This document shows, one piece after another, positions 29,501 to 40,223 of a stretch of DNA of 64,000 bases. A model generated the notes under the pieces. It was not told the DNA's origin, did no database searches, and was given only the letters and a program-made list of their open reading frames with translations. How positions within the stretch are numbered: the first letter of the stretch is position 1; every line of letters begins with the position of its first letter. A program made the position numbers and the translations under genes. Source of the stretch: Nematostella vectensis (taxonomy: Eukaryota; Cnidaria; Anthozoa; Actiniaria; Edwardsiidae); contig NC_064037.1 of the NCBI RefSeq assembly GCF_932526225.1, forward strand, positions 3,056,996-3,120,995. The letters are read 5' to 3'.

Positions 29501-31414
29501 GCCTGGTTTTGTTAAGTGTAAGTGGTATGATTCTTTAAATTTTTGGTGTCGGGCTCGATATTTTTTCACTCTTCACAGACCGACGCAGAGGCCGACAATC
29601 TATAAAATCTGCCCGACAAATCGCCGCGTTCAAATCCGAGTTTATAGAAGTTCTCACACACAAAAAAAACAATTATCTGAGAATACTGCATATCTAAACA
29701 GGTCACTGCTCACAGCTATCAATAATAGCCATTAGAGTCGTTTATGCATTGCAATCCTGAACTTAAGCTCAATAAAAATTACGATATCTAGGTTCCGCTA
29801 TAAAAGGGAAAGCTCCTCCCACCCCCGGGCTCGAATTTGCAATTATAATCAGAACACTGCCACGCTAGCAGTCACAAATTATAAGTCTCCTGTAAAATTG
29901 CCTATCTCTGAGCCTCAGTCGGTTGGAAAAAACTGTCTTTGCACAGGTAACAAAACGGTTGTGTAGAGGTTGATTAGAGATTGGTAAATTAGTGATTTGC
30001 TGTCCACTCAAATTTCAAATTTTGCACTGTCGGTAGTCTAACGCAGCTGCATAAAATATTCTCGCGCTGTGATGAAAATAATCGTATTTTAGAGCACGCA
30101 CATCTTATAGCATTATTTTACTATAAATAGGAACATTTTAGGTGGACAAGTCAAGGAATGATATTTAATTTGGTTTAGAAAATGACATTTGACCAGAGAG
30201 CAATATTGTTCTGACATGTCGACTCATTGATCAGTTGATGGCTGATTGATAACTGATTGTTCTTGAGCCCGGGGGTGGGAGGAGCCTTCCGTTTTATAGC
30301 GGAATCTCGTGTTTAACGAGATTGAGATGTGGACCGTTCTGGATCACCCCCATCATATAGAGCTAGCTAAATTAAGGAATTCCTGCGACTTACGATTGCC
30401 TTGAGTCTGAATTTCCAAAGAAGGATACCTAGTACGGCGGAGACGGCCATCTGTGGTGATAAAACATTTTGATTATCTCACAAAGAAGGAATAAACCAAA
30501 ACCACATCATAGTCTCATAGTCATCATATCAAAAAGGACTTCTTACTTCGCTGTATTTAAATATAAACCCATTTTAGACTGACATATTTGCCAAAATAAA
30601 CTCTGACTTACATGAGACACTACTAAGATCCATTCGATATGCTTTATTAAAAAAACAGATGCATGTTTTGCTCACATTGGGGGAGTGACATTGGAAGTAT
30701 AGCATTACTTGACACCAAAAACTGGAAATCGACTCTGCCAAATTTTCTTCTTTAATGAGAAGGAGAAGAAGAAGAGGTCTGATTAAAGACGAAAATTTAG
30801 CAGAGTGGAATTCTAGTTTTTGGTGTATTGTATTCATTCTTCACGACTATTTCGGCTTTTTGTATTTATTCGTATCAATACTTGAGATATTGTCGTGAGC
30901 ACGAACTAAACTGCTTTTTTGAAGCATTTCTGTTGACTGTTGTCATGGACACGAAATTTGATTAGTTTTGGAGGCAAGTTTCCGGCACGCAATTGTGAAT
31001 TAGAGAAGAATAATATTGTATTATGAATTTCAAATGATTTTCGAAAAACAAGGCATTCGATTCTTTTTATTAGTATTATCAAAATTTTACTTTAATGACT
31101 AAATCGTTGAAGAAGAAAAAAATATCGAATAGAGATGTGGTCTATTGGGATAGCATGGATGACATCTTTGGCACTGAATAGGCTAGCTTACTACTTCATA
31201 CAGAATGTTACAGATGCATGTAATACAAGACAAGATGTGGATTATTTGTTTCGGTACTCACCCCAAGCCCTGACCAGAGTCCGTCTCCTGACGTTGCATT
31301 GTATCCCAGGAGAACGAAGCCGCACACGCTGTCAATCAAAGCCAAGCTTCCACTAAACGCAGACAACATCGCTACCTTTTTAGTCACTCCGGGATTTACT
31401 TCTGTAGTCCACAT
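26529..31414 (-). CDS. Four-pass membrane protein A (MS4A/ENTREP-like tetraspan)
   Basis: Five exons on the - strand, 31262-31414, 30394-30450, 29277-29451, 28877-29007 and 26529-26633, join in phases 0,0,1,0 to give 206 residues. TM1 is in exon 1 (after a short cytosolic N-terminus), followed by the motif GDGLWSG. TM2 spans exon 2 (MAVSAVLGILLW, then basic KFRLK), TM3 opens exon 3 (FLVINVLLVVAMSVQAV), and TM4 is in exon 4 (ILCVASSFGVIVALIGATLG). The second loop carries NCRISLGRCRC and a later TCD, the same cysteine pattern as genes B and C. The last exon is inferred: acceptor 'ggatttcag', phase 0, and an acidic tail DDESYEERGNEHEKPKHS ending in TTM. The fold and GxWSG motif recall MS4A/CD20-like and ENTREP proteins; function is unknown. 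Exon 5 is the weakest call, being separated by a 1.8-kb satellite. Confidence 0.75.
26700..28520 (+). repeat. 19-bp satellite array in intron 4 of gene A
   Basis: About 95 tandem copies of a 19-bp unit, ggatcacctagagggttaa, with the last bases alternating 'ttaa' and 'ttga', fill the intron. Copies decay towards the right end (28230-28520). Rare variants such as 'gatcacgtag' and 'gagtgttaaag' recur 722 bp apart (27111 and 27833), which is exactly 38 units, showing a higher-order duplication inside the array. Confidence 0.95.
28577..28800. repeat. Diverged direct duplication of about 95 bp
   Basis: Two copies share 'gggtgggg...gtaattt.gaaggggg' and 'aatagggatatagttt'. They lie in intron 4 of gene A just beside exon 4. 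The G-rich runs resemble other short-element fragments in this window. Confidence 0.5.
29793..30304. mobile_element. 512-bp inverted-repeat element in intron 2 of gene A
   Basis: Both ends carry about 40-bp inverted repeats, starting TTCCGCTATAAAA and continuing through CTCCTCCCACCCCCGGGCTC on each side with few changes. No transposase is present. A degraded relative lies at 7312-7540, so this is a dispersed family. No clear target duplication was identified. Confidence 0.7.
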
Positions 31415-34400
31415 TTCTTCGCGAATTCGACTGCGTCCTACTTTCTAACAAACCTTTTTATATTGCAAGTAACATCTGGCTTGAAAATAGCGAAGAAAAA
31501 CAACTTGCTGTGCGTGTCAATTTATTCCTTCTAATTACTCAAGCTGGCTTGCTTAATATAAAACGTCTAAAGGCCCATTGCTTTTCTAGGCTTTGTATCG
31601 GGTCAACTCATATTTTCCCATACCTTTATGTATGAACAACAATTTGACGAACCAAAAAAAAAATATTAAATGATATTAAAAGGTCAGTGTCAAAAAGCTT
31701 TATTTATTTCGAATTCTTTACACGATTATAGATTGAATAATAATTATATTTTTGATTTTTTTGTACCGCAGAAAATAAATTTATATTGGATGCCGTAGTT
31801 TGAATAAAATATCTTTCAGTCTTTGTTTTTCCTAGGCATATAATGCGCCGTTGTTATTGCCGAAATGTTTTAGATAGAACTTTTAAATTTTGATTATCAT
31901 TTTCTAATTCGTTAAAAAGCCTAGGTTATGGTGTCAGCTGCCTTGAACGCCTCCAGACACCGAGAAAACAAAAATAAACGAAAAATGAAGAAAAGCACAA
32001 TCATTAGTAGAGAAATAAGCCGTATCCTTAGAGAAATGAAATGCGATAGATTCTTAGAATTTTTTTCTGGCATCGCAGAATTCAAATTTTTTCCGTTTTT
32101 TTTTTTAGTCATGAGAAAGATGTTCGGTGTAAGAAGCCATTCAATGCCTTGTCTTTATTCAGAATTTTCTCTCGTTTGACTAACGAGTCAATCTACCGTT
32201 TACAGCTTTTGTATATTCTTCTAGAATTAGCTGATCTAAGTTGACCAAAAAGTTTTGTAATATTTTCTTCGAGTCCAACTGTGCGATATTTACATTGAAA
32301 AAAATCGCCTGCCCAGATGTCTTGGAATTTATCCCACAAACAAGAAAAAACTCGTCTTTGCTGTGTTTGCTGTTCGATTTTTTTAGTGACGTTTTAGGTG
32401 ATTGAAATTGAATAGTTGTTTGTTTGTTTGTTGTTGTTTTTTTGAAGAGGAGAACTAACCGGGGTTTGATTCATAATTTGCGACAAAAATTAGCATATTG
32501 ACGGCTTTCGCGCGATGGTACGGGTTTTGGCACGTCATGCGGTCCTTAGAAACGCTTACGCATGCGCAACGAAAACAGTTTCGACCCATGGCAGAGGTCT
32601 CTTTTCCTTGCGAACTCCAGCCCAGCGAAATACAAAGAAAAGAGGCCTCTGCTAGCAGGGAAATCGCGCGTGTAAACAGGCTGCAAATTAGTGGCGATTT
32701 TCGATTTTTTTGTGTGTTTATTATCGATAGTGTAGTGCACATAAAAAACTCTCGAATCCATCTATGGGACCCTCTATTTTGATGACCGTGGAAAAATCCA
32801 AGATATTCGCGGTGAAAGACTGGGCTATTGCGGGAGTTTTCACGGAAAATAATGAATGACATATGCCACTAGAAGAGGGAAGCTAACCTTGAAGACCCCT
32901 CGTTAATCTTTGGGGTGCTTTAGGGTGCAAGTCAACAGGTTGGTCTATTAAGAAAAACACAAAACCAGTGCGCAAAGTAGACGTGCATCTGATAAACACA
33001 GCCTCCACTTTGCTCGGGCCGAGGTTCTTACGATAAGGATGACGAAACACTCAATTTTCTCTTGTTCTTACATTTTTATTGGAAAATTTCTACTGTTTCT
33101 AATGTTACTTATTTTTTTTTTACAAAATATAAATTGACTTGTGTATGAACCTAGCGCAAGTATTTCGACGTTTACAGTTTGATATCAATGAGTTGTAAAT
33201 GCATACACAATCGTAGTAAACACGGCCAAAAAATGAATAATTTCTTATTGAAGGATCTTCAAATCCTATCCTTTACTTTCCATATGGTAACGCACTCCCC
33301 CTTAGCAAATAAAACTGATGAACTGCCACGAATATCTGGTTTATTACCGGCAATTTACATGGAACTGGAAAAGCGCAGAAATTTCAGCTCGAGAAAATAT
33401 CAACGTTTACAGCTATTTTTCAGCTTAACTTTACAATATACTGTCCTATACACTATTGCCCTTAGTAGGTTATTTTTTCCATTTTATATTGAAATACAAA
33501 CTTATGTGTGCAATTTCATAATAGCCAGATATCACTGTATGGTATCCTCTAGGGGGGGGGGGGGGGGGTGGGAAGGGGCAAAAGTGTATTAAACTTTTTC
33601 CCCAGAACATTATGATCATTGCTTCTCTAAGTCTCCCTTTACAGTATTTGCTGTACGTATTATTTTACAGTTACTTTCAAGCTGTCTAAAATCTTGACGG
33701 TAGTGATAAAAGTCTAAAACGTGCACAATTGTCGACGTAAAACAACTTAATTGTTGTTTAAGAAAAATATCTTGTAGACAGTTCCGAAAACTCTAAAATC
33801 CTTATTAAATAGGGATACTCATATTGTCCTTGTGTGACTTTTTGTAGGAAAACTACGGTTGTACTGGGTAGGACAATGATTGAAGGTGAGATGGAAACTC
33901 TCAGTGCAGTGATAATTACTATGTTATCACGTGTCGTCTACTGAACCAATAAGATCCCAGTATTCTGATCACATGTCTTGTGTTAAACCAATGAGGCATC
34001 GATATTTTGGACACGTGTCATGTGTAGAGCCAATGGCATCTCAAATTGTGGGCACGTGTCCTGAGCGAATGAAGCCGAGTATTCATCGACAATCGCGCTC
34101 TCATGGTTAGAACAATTATGCAACCGAATATTTCCAGTTTATGAAAACTTCCTAAATTTTACATTGTATAAAGTGACACGTAACACGTAAATAAAATCTT
34201 GCTTCAAACAAAATCGAAAGGAATGCTAACCACCCCTGGCTAAATAGCTACTGTCATTTCTCGAGATTAAAAACACTATGATTTAAAACCACTTACGAAA
34301 CTGCCTAAATAGTAAATGATATAAAGTGACACATACACGTAAAAGTCCAAATAAAATTTTGCTAAATCTAGGATGAATGCTTAACTATTCTGGTGTACTA

Positions 34401-34608
34401 GATCCACTTGCCTGCAATGGCTTAGCCAAAGTGGCTTGCAAGATTATCGGCCCATTCCCTTCTCGTGAGTGTTTGTATGACCGTGTGGGATCCCTGAATA
34501 ATAGTTTTCGGGCAATTTATTTATCTGTACCACGACGCTATTGGCTTGGATTCGGTGGCCAAACATTTATACATGTGACGAACAAGAACGCGCTTATAAA
34601 TGATCGCG
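31415..34608. other. Spacer between four-pass genes A and B
   Basis: No gene is supported. Overlapping open frames on both strands at 32455-32862 look like shadow frames. That stretch has an NRF1-like half palindrome, acgcatgcgca (32558-32568), and could be promoter-type DNA or a repeat. A long poly-G run is at about 33551-33568. A regulatory-looking array at 33928-34058 is listed separately. Confidence 0.35.
33928..34058. promoter_or_regulatory. Four-unit E-box plus CCAAT array, 42-bp period
   Basis: E-boxes CACGTG (33928), CACATG (33970), CACGTG (34012) and CACGTG (34053) are spaced 42, 42 and 41 bp, each followed by 'TC'. The first three are followed by CCAAT about 18 bp later (33946, 33988, 34030). 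The bases between are diverged, so the two motifs appear better kept than the rest. CACGTG is bound by bHLH-zip factors such as USF, MYC/MAX or MITF/TFEB, and CCAAT by NF-Y. The target gene is unknown; gene A (start 31414, - strand) is the nearest downstream promoter. Confidence 0.45.
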
Positions 34609-37600
34609 CTACAGGTATGTCTTGGTGTCGATTTCCTTGTCACTGTATGATGAATGTCTTGATCGTCTGTCATCCTCATAATAGCGGTTATCTCGGTCAT
34701 GGTCGCGATCGCGGTAATAGTCGCGGTCATAGTCACGGTCGTAATCCCGATCGCGGTCATCATAATCACGATCACGGTCATCATAATAACGATCGCGGTC
34801 ATCGTAATAACGATCGCGGTCATCGTAATAACGATCGCGGTCATCATAATCACGGTCTCGGTCATAGTCACGGTCGCGGTCCTGATCGCGGTAACGATCG
34901 CGGTCCATGTCGCGGTCATAATTACGGTCCCTTTCGTTATCGTAGTCTCGTCTATTCTTATCATCGTACGAATCGCGTCGGTCGGCGCGACCGTCCCGTT
35001 GATCGTAAGTGTCTTTGTCGTAATCCCTTTTGTCGTTGTGGTTGTCGTAGCGATCGATGTACTTGTCTTTCGAGCCTTTCTTTTCCAAATCGTCGTCCAA
35101 TTTGTATTTGATTGGTTCCTTCGGATTTAGACGCGTCAGCGTCTCGGCTGATGCTTTTTGCTGTCTTTTCAATGTAGTCGGAACCTAATAGCAAGGAGAG
35201 GAAAAAACTCCTATCAAATAAAATTTGGATAAAAGATTTGAAAAGAATCTAGGACTACCATTTCTAAATAGAATATAGAGATAATAGAAAGGCTATATGA
35301 ATCCCTCGTCTGCTCGGATAAGGACTTTAGCAAGTATGCACACCAGCCAACACCCTTGATTGAAATACATGGCCCGTTCCTTATCGCTCTAGAGGGTGGT
35401 CAGTTGGTCGAAGCGTGTGAAGTCCAGGTTAGTATATCAACAAAAGAAATGACGGAATGACGCTTGTCTTTAGGAGCAGACAACAATAAATCGAACCACA
35501 CTTTCAAATATTTTGGCTTAAAAATGTATAAATGCATTTATAAATGTTTAAGCTCATATTGATGGAAAGCCTCGAAGGGCAAATTATGGGCTCAATCTCG
35601 GTAGTAAGTGTTAACCGAGTGAATGCTGAATTCTTCCAACATGCAGAAAACGTCGAGTCGAAAAAATGATAGAGCAGAGGAGCACTATCTCCGTGTCTAA
35701 GATGACGTCACTTACCGACTGAGGCACCGTGCTGAGACCAATGCATCCTACGATGGCTCCGGCGAGGCACAGAATGGCTCCGAGGACAGACATAACCGTC
35801 ATAGCGATAAGAATCATGTTGATAGAAGGAATCCAATCACACGTCGTCACTGCAAAAAAGGCAGCACAAGTATGTTTGTATTTTACTTAAGAATGCATCT
35901 TCCCCCAACCCACCCTCAAAACAGGAAACAAGAAAGAAATGAAAAAGGGAGCGCGCGGGCGTGCCTATATATATGCGAGCCCCAGTATTTTTTTATTGGT
36001 AGAAAATGGGGCTGACGCTTTATCGACATCACATAAAAGCCAAGAGATTCTTGTAAAAGCTTAAAATGTTCCGTTGGACAAGAACCAAAAAAGAAGCAAA
36101 AGTATCCTATGGAAATACTATGAGCGGTCAATACTCATCTAAGCTCCACCCCAAACAAACAAACAAACCAAACAAACACACAGTGGTGTTTAAGTGAGTG
36201 GTGCAATATGACATCTCGTCCGAATGGTACATAGGTTATCCAACACTGTTCTTACTGTCTTTAATTCTGACGCTCTCCATTCCTTGGCACTGACAAAAGC
36301 CGCCCGAGACACTGCACTTTCTTGGGCCTATAAACTGTCTCCATATGTTATACTCCGTGCCTGCAATCACGGCCTGCACGCCCGCCACAATAGCGATGAT
36401 AATGGCGAACACTACGTACGAGTGGAACTGTGAAAAAATAAAAGCCGTTAGCTGAGAAGCTTTGTGTTCACCCTTAGTGCCAGAGACGTTATCCAAAGCT
36501 TAAAAAATAGGTTGAGCCGTAAGTCGTACATCATACGGCTCGCATTGTCGGCAAGTCGTACATGATACGGCTCGCACTTTCGTCGGCAAGTCGTACATGA
36601 TACGGCTCGCACTTTCGTCGGCAAGTCGTACATGATACGGCTCGCATTGTCGGCAAGTCGTACATCATACGGCTCGCATTGTCGGCAAGCCGTACATCAT
36701 ACGGCTCGAACTTTCGTCGGCATCCTTCGTCGCACTTTCGGGTTTTCGACGGTGCGAGCTTCACATGGCAAGTACCAATTTTAATAACTAGATAAATAAA
36801 TGCATAAATAAAATCCCCTCCGCCCCCTTCGGGGGTGGTCAGATTTTAATCAGAAAACTCTCCCACCCTAGAAAAATTAGCCCCACTCATTCTGATTTCG
36901 CACCCCCCAAAGAAAAATCCTGGGTACGGGATTGGTGTAACTCAGATGTAGCTAGTTAGTGCTGGAAGATATCTTTACACACTTTGTGAAGACCTTGTAA
37001 CAGCAAACAAGTAAACCGGTAGCTCCACCAACAAAGGTCATTATTGTCGATGAAAGGGACGGAGAAATCAACAAACAGAAAAAAACAATTGTTACACGAG
37101 AATCTCTGTTTATGTGTCTTTTGCGGCCGAAGAAAGTGCAAAATGCTGTGATGTTTTCCCACTTACCGCACATTTCTTTCTTGACATCGCAGAGATTCCC
37201 AGGGCCCCAACAAACATCAGCTAGAAAAGGAAACGTTATGGTTAGTGATTGGTAATTGATTGCACTTTCATAGTCACTAAGCAAAAGCAACAATTTTTTA
37301 CCAGGGCCGGGTTCCTAGAAAGCAGGTGAACGATAACCCAGGGATAAATGCCCTTTTTTATACAATCAAATGTCAAGATAGCCATTTTATTCCTGGGTTA
37401 GCGCTAGGAACCAACTAACATGCCGTGGTGAATTACCTGTAAAAAGGACACGTTTTGATATAGCACTTCTTGAATCGGCAATTAATAAGGGCCCATAAAA
37501 TGCCGGGCTGTAGCAGGGGGTGTGACAATGGGGGTATGCCCCCCCCCCAATATTTAAAAAAATGAAAGGAAATGACCAGTAAGGGCGTGGTTGTGCCCCC

Positions 37601-40223
37601 CAATATTTTCCTAATGTTTCTGTATTGTCCCCCCCCCCCTCCCATATTTCGAGGCCCGCAAGGGCCTTGACATGGTATACGTCTATTTCAATAAACGTTG
37701 TCAGTGCAAATGGCGAATGACAATTGGCAAATGGCAGTTCTAAGACCAATAACTGCTTATGGGTATAATTTTTTGTAAGAATAATGATGATAAGTAATAT
37801 AATCGCAGAAATTATCCGCATGTTTCTACAGTCAGTAGAAATTTGATTAGTTCCATGGCATTTTTTGATAGAACTACCATTTGACAATCGCCATTTGCAC
37901 TGACAACGTTATTTGAAATAGGGGTATCTAAAGTTGGATATTATGATTATCGTCAAACAGGCACCACAATGTTTTGTGAAATTTGAAGCGGCATCAAAAA
38001 GGACCATCCTTTAAGGATATTTCGGCTTAGGCTCAACGGTCTTCCAATGCATTTCGCTTAAAAATAATTTCTAGAAGCCTGGTCGCAAGTCGTTCTTACA
38101 CGGTTTTTGTTTTTAAACTCATAGGGATCACAAAAACAAGTCACTCCATTGCTCCCCATTGTGACGACTAGAGAAACTTTCGTGAAGATGCGGAACTTTT
38201 GCTAATATTGGGTAACAGTATAAAAAGCAAGTGTCGTGACCAGAGATCGGTCCGTTGTTTCCGGTCTAATACTCAATCTCAATAAAGATCATTACCATAG
38301 TATATTTGTTTCCACCAAGTGGGTAGGTCTCTTAAAACGTTTTTGCGTTTGACGATAGTGTATAGTGCGTGGTATGGCAATAGTAATTTTTTTAAGCTTA
38401 TATCCTAGAAAACTATGTCCTTAGAAGCGTTCCCTTCAGACGTGACACTGAATCGAAATCGATTGAAATTGAAAATTTATAACAGCACATAGAAATCATA
38501 TGAGTTACGTGACTCGTATTCGATTAGTACACATCATAACCGAAGCATGAAAACACCGGTATTATATCTGCTTACGTTTTGAGGTTCCGAAGCAAACGAA
38601 AATAAAAGTTTCCATCAAAATGATGGAAGATTCTGGCTACTGCTTAAAAATTTTCTAAGAGCACAAAAGCATTTAACCTATAACGTATACTAGACCTTAT
38701 AACGGGGAAGCATTTCCAAAAACCAAATGTGTGACGGACAAACAGAGTCTTAATGCCAAACCATACACAAGCAGTTATCTTTAGAATACATTCACAATTC
38801 AAGTAAGTGATCTACCTATTTGACAATTGAAGGCATGCTATCTTAAACATTTGCTGTGACTTCCATAGGGCGTGTACTTTTGAAAGCCGTTAGAAAGTCA
38901 CGGCACGCTTCGCAAGCGCTCCCTTTTACTAGCGATAAATATATTCCCCCCTTATACATTGAATTCAGAGCACAATTATATTTTTGACATTTCCTAAAGC
39001 CATGCAATAAAACGTCGAAACATTTGCACCGTAGAGTATCTTATAGTCCTGTCCCAAAACGATGGATTCTCCAAGATAATTTAGTCACTTTCATATAACA
39101 GCTCGAATATTACGTAATAAAAAGAGAATGTTGGTTATAAAAACAAATGAATAAAGCTGTATGAGTCATCGCGTAGAATCCTCAAACTTAGACTCCCACA
39201 AAATACTGCATAAGATTATGCTTTGTCCTTCCTATCAATTAAGTTATAATTGTTCCTTGAAGTTGCCTACATTTAGAAGCTCACACAAGCCTTGACTTTT
39301 GGCATGTAATTACGATATATGTGCACCTAGGGCATAAATTATATAACAGTTCCTTGAGAATCGCTTTGAGCGCATTTAACGCAATTTGATAACGTATTTT
39401 GGCAAAGCACGAATTTTTGCATAACTTTTTAATACACCCAATGCCTCGAGACAGGCGTCTTCGCAAACCAACGTTGCGTGCATGTTTTAAAAATCATGTC
39501 TTATTGTTTTCACTGCAAATGATTATTCAGCACAAGCGACGTGCATTCCATTTCCTAAAAATCGAGGAACACAAACAAATGCTTGAAAATTCTATATGGC
39601 GCAGTGCTACACTTGTCTTTTTGTTTACAATTCTTTAAGGACTCATGTTTTGCATTTGTTATTTAGCGTTCTAAGTTATCGTAACTGAATTATTTTAGAC
39701 GCTTCAATGCGTTCGAGGAACTCAGTCAATTCTAAAGTATAAACGAAACTTGCTTATTCGTCTTTTACTAAAGACTCGAAGCCAGTGCAAGTTTTTTTTC
39801 GTAAAAAAAATGAGTAAACTTCCGTTAACCGAGCGACCTACTAGCATAACGTTCTACGCATAAGCACTTTTGAGTATGCATTTTAAACGAACTTGTTTTT
39901 AACTTGTAGTTTGATTTTGATAGTTTACATAACGGTCTCTTCATCACGCTTAGACTATAGTTGATAGCAAACTCGATTAAATCCGCTTGCTATCAAGTTG
40001 AACTGTGTACATAGAGCGCGTCATATGTCATTCAGCATAGCGAGCAAACAGGTCCGTTGATAGCATCTCGACTTACCGGGATTCCAGACCAAATTCCATA
40101 TCCATAATACCCTCCATGCCAGAGCCAGACGCTACCGCACACTGTCACCGCTATGCCGCATGCCAAGATAAGGAGCCCAAATATTAAGGCGTATCTGGTG
40201 GAGCTCCCTTGTATTTGTGACAT
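34609..40223 (-). CDS. Four-pass membrane protein B with long RD/YD-rich tail
   Basis: Five exons on the - strand, 40077-40223, 37167-37220, 36256-36427, 35716-35849 and 34609-35184, join in phases 0,0,1,0 for 360 residues. The four-pass core matches genes A and C. TM1 is in exon 1 (YALIFGLLILACGIAVTVCG), with GYGIWSG before TM2 (LMFVGALGISAM then SRKKC). TM3 is in exon 3 (VVFAIIIAIVAGVQAVIAG), the loop cysteines are KCSVSGGFCQC plus TTCDW, and TM4 is in exon 4 (MILIAMTVMSVLGAILCLAG). Exon 5 adds 191 residues, mostly Asp, Arg and Tyr in blocks such as DDRDRYY, then ends DTKTYL. The tail is a predicted disordered, mixed-charge cytosolic segment. It is encoded by a 21-bp minisatellite, so length variation between individuals is likely. 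The family resembles MS4A/ENTREP proteins; no specific role can be given. Confidence 0.78.
34690..34930 (-). repeat. Coding minisatellite (21-bp core) in exon 5 of gene B
   Basis: The best copies read 'ggtcatcgtaataacgatc' plus 'gc' on the + strand, a 21-bp unit giving DDRDRYY on the - strand. Flanking copies change Tyr to Asp and shorten the unit. Both strands are open through it, because codons for Asp/Arg/Tyr reverse into codons for His, Asn, Arg and Val/Ile without stops. Confidence 0.85.
36500..36745. repeat. Tandem repeat, 29- and 35-bp units, in intron 2 of gene B
   Basis: Six to seven copies of 'gtcggcaagtcgtacat.at' followed by 'acggctcgca' occur; some units carry an extra 'ctttc'. 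They lie between exons 2 and 3 of gene B. Confidence 0.8.
37310..37412. mobile_element. 103-bp inverted-repeat element in intron 1 of gene B
   Basis: The ends GGTTCCTAG and CTAGGAACC are inverted, and an inner pair 'taacccagg'/'cctgggtta' extends the pairing, forming a long imperfect hairpin. It has no coding content. Confidence 0.55.
37683..37921. mobile_element. 239-bp inverted-repeat element in intron 1 of gene B
   Basis: Left end 'ctatttcaataaacgttgtc' and right end 'gacaacgttatttgaaatag' are inverted copies, and pairing continues through 'agtgcaaatggcg'. A diverged partial copy lies near 8061-8160, so it is a dispersed family. It has no transposase. Confidence 0.65.
37922..40076. other. 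Rest of intron 1 of gene B
   Basis: No exon is seen. Around 38210-38310 a TATAAAAAG box followed about 75 bp later by AATAAAG resembles the core of a retrotransposon LTR, but I could not find paired ends, so this is only a possibility. Confidence 0.3.

Noticed and set aside
29560-29660. tRNA-like B box (gttcaaatcc near 29628)
   Set aside because: No A box or cloverleaf could be formed around it.
32455-32862. 135-codon - strand frame and overlapping + strand frame
   Set aside because: Both strands are open over the same stretch without splice context or a family match. It could be a dispersed repeat or CpG-type promoter DNA; I could not support a gene.
34377-35130. Long + strand frames (244 and 143 codons) opposite gene B exon 5
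   Set aside because: They are antisense shadows of the RD/YD coding repeat; the - strand frame has the matching acceptor, phase and stop.
38000-38345. Possible solo LTR (TATAAAAAG then AATAAAG)
   Set aside because: No paired TG...CA ends or target duplication could be located, so only the note in the intron entry was kept.
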